In this document: positions 53,585-64,000 of the stretch, piece after piece
Position numbering within the stretch: the stretch's first letter is position 1
How the letters are laid out: each line of letters starts with the position of its first letter
From: Phytoseiulus persimilis
Lineage: Eukaryota; Arthropoda; Arachnida; Mesostigmata; Phytoseiidae
Assembly (NCBI GenBank): GCA_037576195.1
Contig: CM075101.1
Coordinates: forward strand, 18,848,001-18,912,000
Direction: 5' to 3'
DNA length: 64,000 bases
Made by a program: the position numbers and the translations under genes
The notes under the pieces: model-generated
What the model saw: the letters and a program-made list of their open reading frames with translations, nothing else
Told to the model about the DNA's origin: nothing
Databases searched by the model: none

Positions 53585-55246
53585 CTCGGCGAGTGTAGAA
53601 TCAGCTTTTTCTTGGCCCATCCCAAGTTTTCTGCACTCGTTCCGAGCTACTCCTACACAAAACCCACAACCTGCGATTCACGTAGCTCCTCCATGGTGAG
53701 CTTCAGACGCGTGATTGGAGGATTTACAAGATTGTGCGAGTTTAGGCACATAGAGATGATGGTATATCCATCCTGTCATTTACTGGGAGCGTGATCGATC
53801 AATCATATGTATCGAACGCCTCGCTTAGGCTAACGAATCGAAAGTCACGGCGAACCGTGGCACAAAGCATATAGGCTAACCTATCCATATCCCAAAACGT
53901 ACCTGTAGGCCGCATACAGATTCACCTAAGACTAATTTATTCAGCACCCTACTAACACGATGAGCGTCCCCACGCTGAGCCGCCCTCAATTTCGTTCCAG
54001 TGTCTTGAGTGTTCCAAGACCGCCGTCTGAAAACCTTGTCCATGTCGTCAATGTGAACCGTGGTGTCTCCGACATTCGCCTCACACTGGCTTCGCCGTGT
54101 CAGGCTCGGAAGCCAGTCGATTATTCGGGCAAACACCTTCGTGGAAGCAGCAGGGAGAGTACACAACGCACCGCATGAGCTGAACGTAGAAAGTTCCGAA
54201 TTCGCTAGAAGGCCTTCGAAAGAGACTCAGCAATAGTGAACGAACTGTGATATTGTAGTTCTTCTCAATAAAAAACGAACGTGTTTTCTTCCGCGAAAAA
54301 CGCCGTGTGCCCTTTCATGATGAGCTTACTACCTTCTCAACTCCGCTAAGGTATCCGTGAATCACAGAATTCTAATGCGCCGCCTCAGTTGGTGAATCGC
54401 ATCAGCGTTCTTCGAAGCACTGGCACTGGTAGGTCAAATTTCGAAGGCATGTCAAGCAAGCCTAGGCTCATCAGCGAAGATCAGAATCGTGAGAGCGATT
54501 CGGACCTCGTAAGTTCGATCAACTCGGCTACTCATTCAAGTCGAGAACTCAGAGGTGCTTGGGAAGAACGTCTTCCCTACACGTATGGAATCCCACCCGC
54601 TTAATGTCAAGATATGCACATCCTGCCTCCCTCGGGGAACTGAGATCTCATTTGTCGCGATCCTGAACGAAGAAGGCTAGTGCTGTATTCGAGTCAGCGG
54701 CACCAGATACATCTTCTTGACGGGGAAGGTCGAGAGAGTGACAATCAGTTTTACATTGACAGATGGAACCCAGGAGCTCCCTCGGAGATGATGACGGGGA
54801 TTGCAAAAGCGGATGATTGATCTGACAAGGAGAAAGATGACCACCGGAAGCTGAGTGTACAAAACTGCTATTTTATTCTCCGGGTAAATATTAAAAAAAC
54901 CGCTATATTCTCTTTCATCCATGGAAGTTTGATTTGCGTGAGTAATGTATATTTACATATGGGGAACTCCAATCGGAAGCGATTCAAAAGCTTTATTCAA
55001 ACCGGGAGTCGTTAAGTTTCGCCTAGACGAAATCGTCGGTCGATCTACTTCAATGAGAGTAAATACGCTATTTTTTTGTTGTTTTCAGCTACTGCCAAAG
55101 TACTACTTGAGTTATATTACGTCACTGCATCTAACGATGGAAAAAATCCAGCATTTGTTGGTTCATATGAGGAGCTTTTAACAGATGAATGATCAGTATG
55201 CATTTCTCATAAACTAGACTTTTGATTGAACGCGACGCCACACTGG
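53585..55246. other. No supported gene
   Basis: Short frames only. A minus-strand frame at 54,677-54,922 holds one hydrophobic segment (AVLYTQLPVVIFLLVRSI) and a plus-strand frame at 54,389-54,604 is serine-rich. Neither is recognised. AATAAA-like sequence occurs near 54,267. Confidence 0.4.
55205..55246 (-). pseudogene. Half zinc finger after the stop codon
   Basis: The minus-strand frame reads CNQCGVAFNQKSSL, shifted by one base from the zinc-finger gene. It has both cysteines and the conserved phenylalanine but meets a stop before the histidines. It is a remnant of an eighth finger. Confidence 0.7.
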
Positions 55247-56023
55247 TTACAAGTGGAAAGTCTTGCCTTTATGAATGCGTTCATGTTGCTTCAGATATTT
55301 TCGTGTAGCAAACGCGGCTCCGCATTCAATACATATATAGGGTTTCTGACCAGTATGGATGAGTTTGTGTTGCTCCAAACTCGACTTTTGGGTAAACGCA
55401 CGGCCACACTGAATACAAGCATAAGGCTTTACCCCGGTATGGATCACTTCGTGACGGCGCAACGTTCCCTTCTCGGTGAACGCAGCCCCGCACGTGTGAC
55501 AAACGTGGGGCTTGGTCCCAGTGTGAGTGAGTTTATGTTTCTTCAAACCCGATTCTTTGGTGAACGCGCCGCCGCATTGGTTACAGAAATAAAACTTCTT
55601 CTCGGTGTGAGTATGTTTGTGTCGCTTCAAATTGTACTCCCGAGTGAACGATGCTCCGCATTCAATGCAAGAATAAGGCTTCTCTCCGTTGTGGGTGATC
55701 TCATGTCGCCTCAGCGAAGCTTTCAGGGTAAATGCAGCCCCGCACTTGAGACAGGAGTGTGGTTTTTCGCCTGAATGTGTGCGCTGATGTGCAGCAAGAT
55801 GAGATTTTTGATTGAACGCAGCATTACATCCAGTGCAGACATGCAACCTTTCACCAGGAGCTTTCTTTAATCGGGCCAAATAAATATCCGATTCGAACTT
55901 CTTATCGTACAAATCACAAAACAGGAACGTTTTTCTCGTGGTCTCGGCCATCTCCGTGCTGTCTGTACAGTGTTCCGTTGACGACCCCGCACACTGGATG
56001 TCAGGAACCGTTGCCTTTGCCAC
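55247..56023 (-). CDS. C2H2 zinc-finger protein, seven fingers
   Basis: A 258-residue nuclear, probably DNA-binding protein. After a 60-residue N-terminal part come seven C2H2 fingers spaced exactly 28 residues apart, each with ligands Cx2C and Hx3H, at 63-83, 91-111, 119-139, 147-167, 175-195, 203-223 and 231-251. They are joined by mostly canonical linkers (HSGEKPH, HNGEKPY, HTGTKPH, HTGVKPY, HTGQKPY). Finger 3-4 uses a divergent HTEKKFY linker. A degenerate finger precedes the array (FCDLYDKKF...YLARLKK, residues 36-54), with Y for the second Cys and L for the first His. Just after the stop, another frame reads TCNQCGVAFNQKSSL, the first half of an eighth finger lost to a one-base shift. 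No KRAB, ZAD, SCAN or BTB domain. The fingers' similarity suggests growth by tandem duplication. Confidence 0.9.
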   Translation of the reverse strand: MAKATVPDIQCAGSSTEHCTDSTEMAETTRKTFLFCDLYDKKFESDIYLARLKKAPGERLHVCTGCNAAFNQKSHLAAHQRTHSGEKPHSCLKCGAAFTLKASLRRHEITHNGEKPYSCIECGASFTREYNLKRHKHTHTEKKFYFCNQCGGAFTKESGLKKHKLTHTGTKPHVCHTCGAAFTEKGTLRRHEVIHTGVKPYACIQCGRAFTQKSSLEQHKLIHTGQKPYICIECGAAFATRKYLKQHERIHKGKTFHL

Positions 56024-59000
56024 TTTCCCGGTTTATAGTTGCACGACGTTCGTCAGGATAGTTGTTTCTGGAAATAGTTAAGAAGAAGATTACATGTCTG
56101 AGAATGAGACCCGCACGATGGGGGAACTCGCAAAATCCGCCAAGTAATCATAGGTTAGACAGCAGTTTTGCTTGAGCGCTCATTCCATTCTGAGTCCAAT
56201 CATATCGCTTGAGAGCTCGAGAAGAGAGCATCGAGAAGACTCCATATCTCTAGCCACGCACGAATTCGAGTACCGGGAGATATTACGAACTCCTCAGTCG
56301 ATTTGTTGAATCATCTGTGAGCACATCAGGAAAAGTAGGGGTTGTACAGTTTGACTTCGGAAGTGAGAGCATCTACTGCCTGAAGAATCTCGAATAGGAA
56401 CATCTCCCCAACGTTCCCTCCAATGTTCAACAAGTGTTCGAAAGAACTCGGGATTCACGCGGTTCCGAAAGAAGGAGAACTCGCTACATCACTCCTTTCG
56501 GTCCGCAAAAACACTCCCGGAGGAAGTACTCGTGAGTTGTAACATTCTGCGGAGGCGTCTGGGAACAGCTTTTCAGTCATTCGTGATTGACGCATCTGCG
56601 TCAGTTTCCTCTCTCGAAAACAGATGTTGGATTGCGTTGAGCCTCTGGTCGGTCTCCTTATAGTTAGTTAGCCGCCCTCGTCAAATGGATCGCAGCCGCC
56701 CGGCAGACCACCAGAAACCAGAACAAATCATCGCCATCATTCACTCCCCTTTTCGTGAGCAACGGAATCGCCACGCTCATATGATTGTACATATATTTGG
56801 AAGCATATGATTCTGAAAAATGACGCGACACATCATGCGAGCTCTGATCATAAGATTGAATGGTCGAAAAGGATCCATCGTTGACTCGTCTTGATGTCAC
56901 ACGTAGGCTCATCCAGCGAAGGATAGAAACCTATGACACTGCTCAGCGATTTCAATCAAGCAAATCAGGTTAACGGAGCTAACCGCTCTGCCCCTCCAGA
57001 GTCCACCGAAAAAAGAAAACTCGAAAAAACTTGGTACAAGGTGTTCGTCACTGCCCTCTGTCGATCGGAAACGAACCCCAGGGAGATAAGAGCGCACATA
57101 CGATTGTTGTTGACCATAGGATTCTCCTCTGGCTCTCTCCTCCAAAGAAAGGAGACAGAAGCGACGCATACGATTTCGACTTATATTACAGATTCGTTAA
57201 CTCGATGAGAGTTTGATCCTCCGCTCGGGCCGACGGAGAATTCGCGATTCGGCTGATCACTTACGTCCAACAGAATCTCCTGTTTCGTTTGGTTGCTTTC
57301 TTCAGTTTCACAACTTGGTTGAACTTCTTGCACAAAGCTGTTCTTTCCGGGAACCTTAATCACAGTAGAATTGTCTCGAATCGGCGCTTTTTCCCGGAGC
57401 GGAAACCACTGCGAACTGAAACACTCAGCTTAGGACAGTCGCTTGAGGGAGGAGGGCTAGCTCTTGGCTGGCTGGCTGCTTGCTTGGCTGGTCTGTTGGT
57501 TGAGTTGACTCGTCGTCGACGATCGGGAGCAGCCAGCCGTAGCAGAGAACGGTCCCATGAGCACGACTCTCTCCCAAAGTAGACGGCTTTCTTCGGTATT
57601 ATTCGTCGGCTCCCTGCGCAAATGGCAGCACACAATGTGGTTGTCAAGCGGAGACCTCAATCGAATTTCGAAAACTTTTCGGGCCTGGAAAATCGCTTTC
57701 GCTCTTAGCGCGCCCCTGTTTGGCTTTGCAAGCTGCCGCCACTCGGCTTGAGTTTGAGATCTCCACTGTCGATGGGATTCGAAGTTCGAAAATCTCCGAA
57801 TATCCTCGCCGAACATTGAATAGTCTAGTATTATGAAGTTAAGAGGGAGCATCATCAGCTGTTTCATTCTTCATGCGTGAATGAGATCGGATATCTTCAG
57901 GTGAACTCACTTGCCGGATTTTGATTGGACTCCTTTTCATGAATCTTAAATGCACCGCTGTGAGTGCTTGCGTGTACAGGTTTAGCACTTCAGCTGCACA
58001 ATGATTCCAAGCGCTGGCTACAAGAAAACGGAATCTTCCTGGAGAAACTTCGGAGACTATTCCGGGTTCGGAATGGTCTCTGTTTTCAGTGCGACTTTTT
58101 GGTTCAGACAAGCAGCGTCTCAGCAGATCTTGCAACGTTTGGCAGAAGCACTTCCGCACCCGAAAGCTTCCATCACCGTGTGCAAGCTTCGGTCGACGTC
58201 ATCGTACCGCTCAAGCAGAGGACGCGAGGTCCCTAAAACTTATAAGGAGGTCCCATGCAGTGCATGTGTGTCGTGGACCCGTATCCCAGAGCGTGGTCTT
58301 CCTCAGACCAGCTGAGTGTGCTATCGGGGGAGATCTCGTCTATCAAACGGAGGTTGAGTGTACCAGCAACATCGATGCGCGCCGAGCTCGGAAGATTGGG
58401 ATTCTCAATCGGCACGGCTGGTACCTTAGAACTTGGAACTCTAGTTCAGCGTCGAAACTATCCGGGGCGATTGTCAGCATTTCTCTGCCGGTGCTTGACC
58501 AACGGAGATAGGAGAAGGACTTAGGAGCGCGAATCGAGTGAGCTCTCTTCATGTTCTAGAGAATCGAGGCCAATCTCTCAGCGCAATGGCACTGATTGTG
58601 AGGTTTTGAGAATCAAATCGCGCTTGGAGCATGTCAGACTTTTCTACTGAGGAAAACTGCTCATCGATCCATCGGAGCTCAAACATGCGGAGAGCCGACT
58701 TTGACAGAAGAAATTCATAGACAATTGAATACGATTTTATGGCACTCAGAGATGGCACACCTGAGGTCCGAGAACCGCTGACCTGGAGCATCCGATTCTG
58801 GGGACTCTTGACTGGAGCAGCTTGGGAATGCCACAAACTACTCGGCATGCAGCTTGCAGCGAATCCACTCTGATTGACTTCCAACATCGTCGCGATCGGA
58901 GGTCTCTCGATTGCTTCTCGAACAAACAAGTGAAGTATGGAGAATGCGCGAGCTTGTTCGTAGTCTGGGTCTTTCTTGTTCCTCCGAGACTCGCACTCCG

Positions 59001-59552
59001 GAGAGAGCGCATCCAAATATGAAAGACTTCTGAGAGCGCTCAACTCGCAACATCGATGTTCTAAAATGACTAGCATATACTTCACTATGCGTCACTGGTC
59101 TGCCGCACATGCTACACAATTAACAAAAAAGTGAGCAGTTTGGCATGAATCAGAATGCGTTTGCAAGGATTCGGGAGCACAATTTTATTTCGAAATTTTC
59201 AGCCGCAGTTACGAACTTTCAGGAATATCAGGAGGGAATATGAATGTTTTAGGCGGAACCTACTCGCGCCAGGAACAGAAGCGGGATCTAGAAACATACA
59301 TGAATATTCATGTACTCGAGTTCACGATGGAACTCGGCGTTCCGCCCCAATGACTGAGACACTAATCATTGGTTGCGCGCTCATAGCTTATGGGATTGGC
59401 TGGCAGAGCGCACGCTCCTGGAAAAGTATTGGGTGCTCTAGCGCGCTCGTCGAGGATGGAGTTTCGTGGTCGACCGCGCTGGAATCCCTGTCGAAGCTGA
59501 AGTAGTTATGTGAAGCTCGGTCAATCTTCGTTCCGGGTCCCGGCAGAAGTAC
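56024..59552. other. No supported gene
   Basis: Overlapping frames of 60-178 codons on both strands, none with a recognised domain. The longest (58,549-59,085, minus) has alternative frames nearly as long. Intron-containing genes could be hidden here; I cannot support one from sequence alone. Confidence 0.4.
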
Positions 59553-60971
59553 TCAAGCACCCGAATGATCTGCTCCTGGAGCCGGCGCGGCCGTTGGTGG
59601 GAAGAAGTCGCGGACCAACTTCTCGTGCATGATGGTGGCTAGCGGGAAGCAAACGTTGCACTTGGGGTCATCGCACGTCCGCCAATGATGAAGAATTTGT
59701 TTGGAGATGGAACACTGGTTGTTCTCTTCGCAATCATGGTCAATTTTACACGTCACCGCGTGTTGGTACAGTTTCAGAATCTCACCACAGTTTTTGACGG
59801 GACACGGCGTGTCTTCCACATTCATGGCGCCGTGTTGGGAAACATTCGCGCATTTGTGCGCATGAAGCAGAAGAACAAGCAATCTCTGCAGTGCCCGCGC
59901 CTCCGACTCGTCAAGCTGCAGAGGTCGCGGCTCGACGCCCGGGTTGTACACCGAGGGTATGGGAGGAAGCGGAACGGGGTTCACAGGCGATTTGGGTTTC
60001 TGCTCAGGGGTTTGATCGTCGATGATCAGAGGTTGGTTTGGTTGGTTCGTTGATCCGATGGTACAGCTCCAACAGTCAGAGACAGAGCATGTCTTCCAAT
60101 GCTTGTAGATTCGGTTCATCGAAGAACACTGCGGTTTCAAGCATTGTTTATCGTTGCACTCAGGTAAATGATTCAAGAGCCTTTTCATCGATTCACAGTT
60201 GATCCGCGGACAGAGCGGTATCTCTTCGGATATACGCCGATCTTGCTCGAGACAAACGAGAGTATGGAGCAATTGCTCGATGTGTTGTGAGACGAAATAT
60301 TTTAGCTTCGTTCTGCGTTGCGGCATAGCTCGTGCGACGATACTCTTCCCCAGACACAGTTTGATAGGGTCACAGAGCAGGCAGTCCACAGCACCACATG
60401 AGCCCCAGTGCCTCAAAACGTGACGCGTTGCGACACAACCGGGAAAAGCACAAGTAATGGAGGAGAGACAAAGCGGGAGATGCAGGAGGGCAGAATCCAG
60501 ATCTGCACAATTCTTCAAGCCGCAGTCACCTAAACGGCTTTTGGGTTGCCCTGACCGACACTTGTGAATGTGGAAGACGAACTCCAAGAGCTGTACGAGC
60601 ATTTTTTGCTTTTCGTGCTCAGCATCAAGGTCTGACGGCTCTGGCTCGGGAGTTGCACGAGCATCCTGTACATCTCGAGACCTCACGGCGACACAAGGAG
60701 TACACTGCTCAGAGAAGCACCTCCTGAAATGCGCCTTGAGCTGCCTCGTCTCGAAGCACCCTTCAACATCGCAGCAATCACCTCGATCACATAGCAAAAG
60801 ATGATATAGAATCTTCTTCATCGAAGAGCATCGGAGTTCTGGACACTTCTCTTCAGGGTTCATGTCGCCGATCGGACATCTGGCAGCATGGAATATCAGC
60901 TCCAATTGATCCTCCATGGCTGCAGGCGTTCCGGGATTCGCGCGCGGAGGTCCCCTGCGGCTTTCGGCCAT
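59553..60971 (-). CDS. Four-TAZ zinc-finger protein
   Basis: A 472-residue intronless frame made almost entirely of four TAZ domains, at about 22-95, 124-202, 224-304 and 356-443. Every domain keeps all twelve zinc ligands in three HCCC sites. Domain 1 has H28/C32/C43/C48, H57/C61/C66 or C67/C72 and H81/C85/C90/C93. Domain 2 starts at H134, domain 3 at H236 and domain 4 at H370 (HAHKC, as in CBP). Linkers are acidic or proline-rich (PLPPIPSVYNPGVEPRPLQL before domain 4). CBP/p300 has only two, far apart. TAZ domains fold as helical zinc scaffolds that bind transactivation domains, so a multivalent nuclear adaptor or competitor of CBP is likely (inference). The start ATG at 60,971 gives a short basic lead-in; no other in-frame Met comes before domain 1 except M19. 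No catalytic domain. The gene is oriented like the 63 kb TAZ gene. Confidence 0.9.
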   Translation of the reverse strand: MAESRRGPPRANPGTPAAMEDQLELIFHAARCPIGDMNPEEKCPELRCSSMKKILYHLLLCDRGDCCDVEGCFETRQLKAHFRRCFSEQCTPCVAVRSRDVQDARATPEPEPSDLDAEHEKQKMLVQLLEFVFHIHKCRSGQPKSRLGDCGLKNCADLDSALLHLPLCLSSITCAFPGCVATRHVLRHWGSCGAVDCLLCDPIKLCLGKSIVARAMPQRRTKLKYFVSQHIEQLLHTLVCLEQDRRISEEIPLCPRINCESMKRLLNHLPECNDKQCLKPQCSSMNRIYKHWKTCSVSDCWSCTIGSTNQPNQPLIIDDQTPEQKPKSPVNPVPLPPIPSVYNPGVEPRPLQLDESEARALQRLLVLLLHAHKCANVSQHGAMNVEDTPCPVKNCGEILKLYQHAVTCKIDHDCEENNQCSISKQILHHWRTCDDPKCNVCFPLATIMHEKLVRDFFPPTAAPAPGADHSGA

Positions 60972-62516
60972 GGTTTTAAGCGGAAGCAGGAGCGTCAGTC
61001 AGGTGGAATCTGAGATGGACTTGGAAAGTAAGAGATACTGATTCGCGAGGGACAATCTCTGAGGAAAGTTGAACTGAAACTGGCAACAGACGTTCTGAAT
61101 TGCGAAATCGGATGTCGTGCAAATTTCACCTGATATATGAGGAGTTTGGTTTCACGGCGGGAGGATCCGATGCTCTAGATACTCCGCGAGCAACGATAAA
61201 GCCTCTTCTGATTCCTTTGAAACTGGAAAACCACAATGGTTCGAACGTTCCCGCATTCAGTCTGTCTTTAGCGGGGCTTCCAAGGAAATGGAAGAAACGA
61301 AGGAAAGGCGGACCCACCTTCCTCACTGCAGCGATTTGCGCGAACTCAACATTGAAGCTTTCGAAGTCGTATCTCACCTGATTCATAAGGCGGACAGACG
61401 ATACGGGGAGAACAACGTCAACCTTCGAATTCCTCCTCGCGACGCTCGCCTTGAGGCTGTTGTCGTGAGACTTTGGCGCCTCACATCGATAAGCCATGTG
61501 TGCGACGCGGAAGAAACGTACGCACGGGCTTGCCTTCGAATCCACTCTTTAGATGTGCATTGATTTCGAGTGAAATTAACAAGAGCTCATAAAACTGGAT
61601 CCGAATCAACGAAAATAGCTGCTTCTTAATGACCTCGGAGTAGGCGGAGCCCAATGAGAAGAGCGTCTTCTTCTTCGGGCACCATGCTTCCGCTGCGATC
61701 CGGTGGCGCTATCCGGTTTCCCCTTTGTGCTCTATTCCGCATGCGTGAATGGATTGACCCATAATTATCTTCTTGAATTCATGTCCACGCCAAACCTCAT
61801 CGTATCATGAACTCGAAAAATTTCGGGGTTGTGAGGACTTGCTCATCCTGCGAGAGGAGGACGTGGATCCCAGTCTCAGAGTATACGAGCCGGAGGTCAA
61901 CAAACGAATCACATCAGAGCTAGGCAGCGGAAGGAGAGTGGGCTGGAAACGGGGCAAACATTGGAAATACATGTATATTATATCACAGGAGGCAGCAGGC
62001 TTTTCGCGGAAGTTCGGGTGGGTTTCCGCGGAACGAGAAAATCGGAAGGAGATTCGGGAACAGATTACAAATGCAGCAGATGAGAAGGAGAAACTGAGAC
62101 TTCGGAACACGTCATCATGGAATTTCAACGAGAGCCGGATGAGCACATCGAGGTTTGGTTAAAAAAAAGATCTACATGAGAACTCGGGAAGGAGGGCTGC
62201 GGAACAAACGGAACGAATTTACAGGGAGTCGTTTTGGTTTGAAAGCTCTAGCCTCCCATCGCGAAGGTTCATCCGTAATTCACCTGCAAAGCGCACTTGT
62301 CGGACACAGTCGGTTCAAGAATTCGCCACGATTTTTAGATTCTACTAAGAGCTCGAGGATATAGAGGATGTGAACTGATTGAGAACGAGCAACAATTACT
62401 TCCACGATTCCAGGACCTATTTATTCGATTCGGCAAGGAATACCAAGTATCACAGAAATCCGAGATTTCTCTTCCCACAGAGCGTCGAAGATTGTCGCAC
62501 TGCGGAATCTGTGCGC
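60972..62516. other. No recognised gene between two TAZ genes
   Basis: Frames of up to 139 codons (61,126-61,545 minus; 61,773-62,162 plus) show no known domain and overlap other frames. No fifth TAZ domain was seen here. Confidence 0.4.
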
Positions 62517-63098
62517 TCAATGCCAGCTTCCATGAGGCGCTGCGTTGTTGATACCGGGCTCCAACTTCGGCATCGCTGGGGAGAGTCGCGAAGCTATCGA
62601 TGCTTCTCGAAGACTCGACACCAAACTCGCGACCTGATGCTCCAAGCTCAGCAATGAACCCTCGAGTTTCGACAGATGCGCTGCCTCCACCTCTCGAGAG
62701 TGGGCTTCTGATTGTATCGAGAGATCTCGTCTCAATCTGGGAACGAACAGTGGGAGTTTCCGGATCGTCGGAAGAACGCGTCTTACCTCTCCACAGCCTG
62801 GGCAGCCTCCGTCTTTGCAATGCTTCCAATGGGCGAGGAGCTTTTTCGACGAGACACAGAGGGGAAATCGACAGTGAGTGCCTGCGCGACATACGCGAGA
62901 GTGAGCGTACACGATTTTCATGAGCCTGCAGCGTTCCAAATCACAGTTGGCCTGTCGCTTGCGCTGCGCTCTCTGGATGCACCCTTGCGCGTGCAGAAGC
63001 AGCGACAAGTGAGCCACGCTGCGCTCTTCAGACTCTGAAAAAACATCCTCTGGAACGCTCCCTAGTTGGAAGGAAGGTGGCGGTGAGAGTCTACCCAT
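62517..63098 (-). CDS. TAZ zinc-finger protein with C-terminal coiled coil
   Basis: A 193-residue protein. One TAZ domain spans about 27-108 with all twelve ligands: H36, C40, C52, C57; H66, C70, C76, C81; H90, C94, C99, C102. It keeps the TAZ hallmark HWKHC in the third site (HWKNC in CBP TAZ1). The N-terminus is short and proline-rich (LSPPPSFQLG). A basic stretch (RKLPLFVPRLRRD, 113-125) follows and could serve nuclear import. A leucine-rich heptad region at about 136-166 (LEGSLLSLEHQVASLVSSLR) looks like a coiled coil for self-association. The start at 63,098 precedes the domain by 26 residues. It lies 1.5 kb upstream of the four-TAZ gene on the same strand, so tandem duplication is plausible. 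It may act as a dimeric TAZ adaptor, which is inference. Confidence 0.85.
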   Translation of the reverse strand: MGRLSPPPSFQLGSVPEDVFSESEERSVAHLSLLLHAQGCIQRAQRKRQANCDLERCRLMKIVYAHSRVCRAGTHCRFPLCVSSKKLLAHWKHCKDGGCPGCGEVRRVLPTIRKLPLFVPRLRRDLSIQSEAHSREVEAAHLSKLEGSLLSLEHQVASLVSSLREASIASRLSPAMPKLEPGINNAAPHGSWH

Positions 63099-64000
63099 GC
63101 GCTCGACGACAAGGTGGGATGTTGAAGAAATGACGCAGACTGAAAACCTGGGAAAAGTCCTCCGTTGTGCCGAAGTCTCACAAACTAGCTCTGACTACTT
63201 CAAGTTTGGCCGTAGGAGCGTTACGAACGCTCTCGAATGCGGTTCGATGGCCTCTCGCGGCTGGCGGAAGTTCCTCGGCTCATTTGAATCGACCCGTCGC
63301 CGCGAATGACTGATGATGCGAGGGGGTTAGGCCAGCGAGGGCGTTATTTAGGATCCGGTCTGAGATCGCCAGCAAGAGCATTACATGGATGAGGGCCATC
63401 GAATCATCTCTGCTCATCAAATATGGCGTCGCTGTCCGAGCGCTCTCAAGATCCTATCCTTTGGATTTCCAAGAACCAGGGACGCGACGACTTGGGAGCG
63501 GGGTAAAAAAACAGTTTCTACATATGTTTGGGAAGAAAATGCGAAAATGCTCTTCTCACATATATTCCTCGAGCATAACAACGGCCGAAAACTATACGCG
63601 ATCCGATTACGCGTGCGCAGCTCCCCGCTCCCTGTAGATGCGATGATCTAGAGATCGAACTACTCGAGTGAACACCGTCGAAGGAAGAAGGAATTCGGGG
63701 AAATCTAGCCGACGTGAGGGATACGATTCAGTGATTAGAATCAGTACTCACGGAGAGCCGAATCGGGGATGGTTTTCGCAGTCGCATCGAGACACTGGCG
63801 TAGAGGCGCGTTTCTCATGATTTGAATGATCTGATTGGCCAAGGGCTTGATGCATTTAATTAGCCAATCCATCTGTCTCGTGCATTCAGCCAAACGTCTC
63901 AGTCCAAGAGTCGATGAAGCGAGCAGTCAGAGGCGTCGTCTGGAAGAAATCTGAGCACGGCCGATTTTATCCTGAAACAAATCCAGTCCGACGAGTATCT
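63099..64000. other. No supported gene
   Basis: Short frames only; nothing recognisable to the end of the window. Confidence 0.4.

Noticed and set aside
58549-59085. 178-codon minus-strand frame as a gene
   Set aside because: No domain, and overlapping alternative frames of similar length; not enough to support a call.
61126-61545. 139-codon minus-strand frame between the TAZ genes
   Set aside because: Checked for a TAZ pattern and none is present; plus-strand frames over the same bases are almost as long.

Overview
The window is eukaryotic, animal nuclear DNA, most likely from an arachnid. LINE reverse transcriptases of the type common in tick and mite genomes, mariner, Tc3-like and hAT transposons, and long intronless reading frames (a C2H2 zinc-finger gene and TAZ zinc-finger genes) all point that way. 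A mesostigmatid predatory mite with intron-poor genes (Galendromus/Metaseiulus type) is my best guess; this is inference, not proof. No bacterial operon, CRISPR array, tRNA or rRNA was seen.

Positions 1 to about 43,000 are a nest of mobile DNA. The backbone is a degraded LINE-like composite repeat whose reverse transcriptase remnants (an AFxKxD-type motif, a GIQQGDP motif, a YLDDG box and a DWLHALP-type C-terminal region) all read on the + strand. A 310 bp block (called block B here) upstream of the reverse transcriptase recurs seven times (2,090; 8,081; 9,847; 14,461; 20,187; 25,931; 35,294), always on the + strand. The first and fifth units are close to identical over long stretches and share an internal deletion, so this is a head-to-tail, locally duplicated array and not a set of independent insertions. 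Other elements are nested in it: a 3.9 kb hAT element with 8 bp target duplications (4,072-7,942) that itself carries a long-inverted-repeat element and a minisatellite; a family of GG...CC-ended inverted-repeat elements with 8-9 bp target duplications (12,894-13,271; 20,560-21,517; part at 33,081-33,386); a roughly 2.4 kb inverted-repeat element (15,790-18,197) hosting an R1-type LINE; a full-length mariner with an open transposase gene (28,705-29,988); an inverted-arm element with a gene-like internal reading frame (30,101-31,360); a Tc3-like relic (31,721-33,080); and two insertions of a tick-type LINE (33,994-35,184; about 37,430-40,020).

From about 43 kb onward repeat density drops and host genes appear. 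They are a signal-peptide, coiled-coil, multi-membrane protein resembling the KAR5/Brambleberry nuclear-fusion family (47,397-48,206, minus); a seven-finger C2H2 protein (55,247-56,023, minus); and three separate TAZ zinc-finger proteins (53,153-53,584 plus; 59,553-60,971 minus; 62,517-63,098 minus). The 59.5 kb gene encodes four complete tandem TAZ domains in one intronless frame. TAZ domains are best known as the two transcription-factor-binding modules of CBP/p300; here they stand alone, without acetyltransferase, bromodomain or KIX, and are clustered within 10 kb. This local family of free-standing TAZ proteins is the most notable candidate for an undescribed system in the window. A third tick-type LINE (50,880-51,792) and two small inverted-repeat elements (43,956; 45,175) lie between the host genes.
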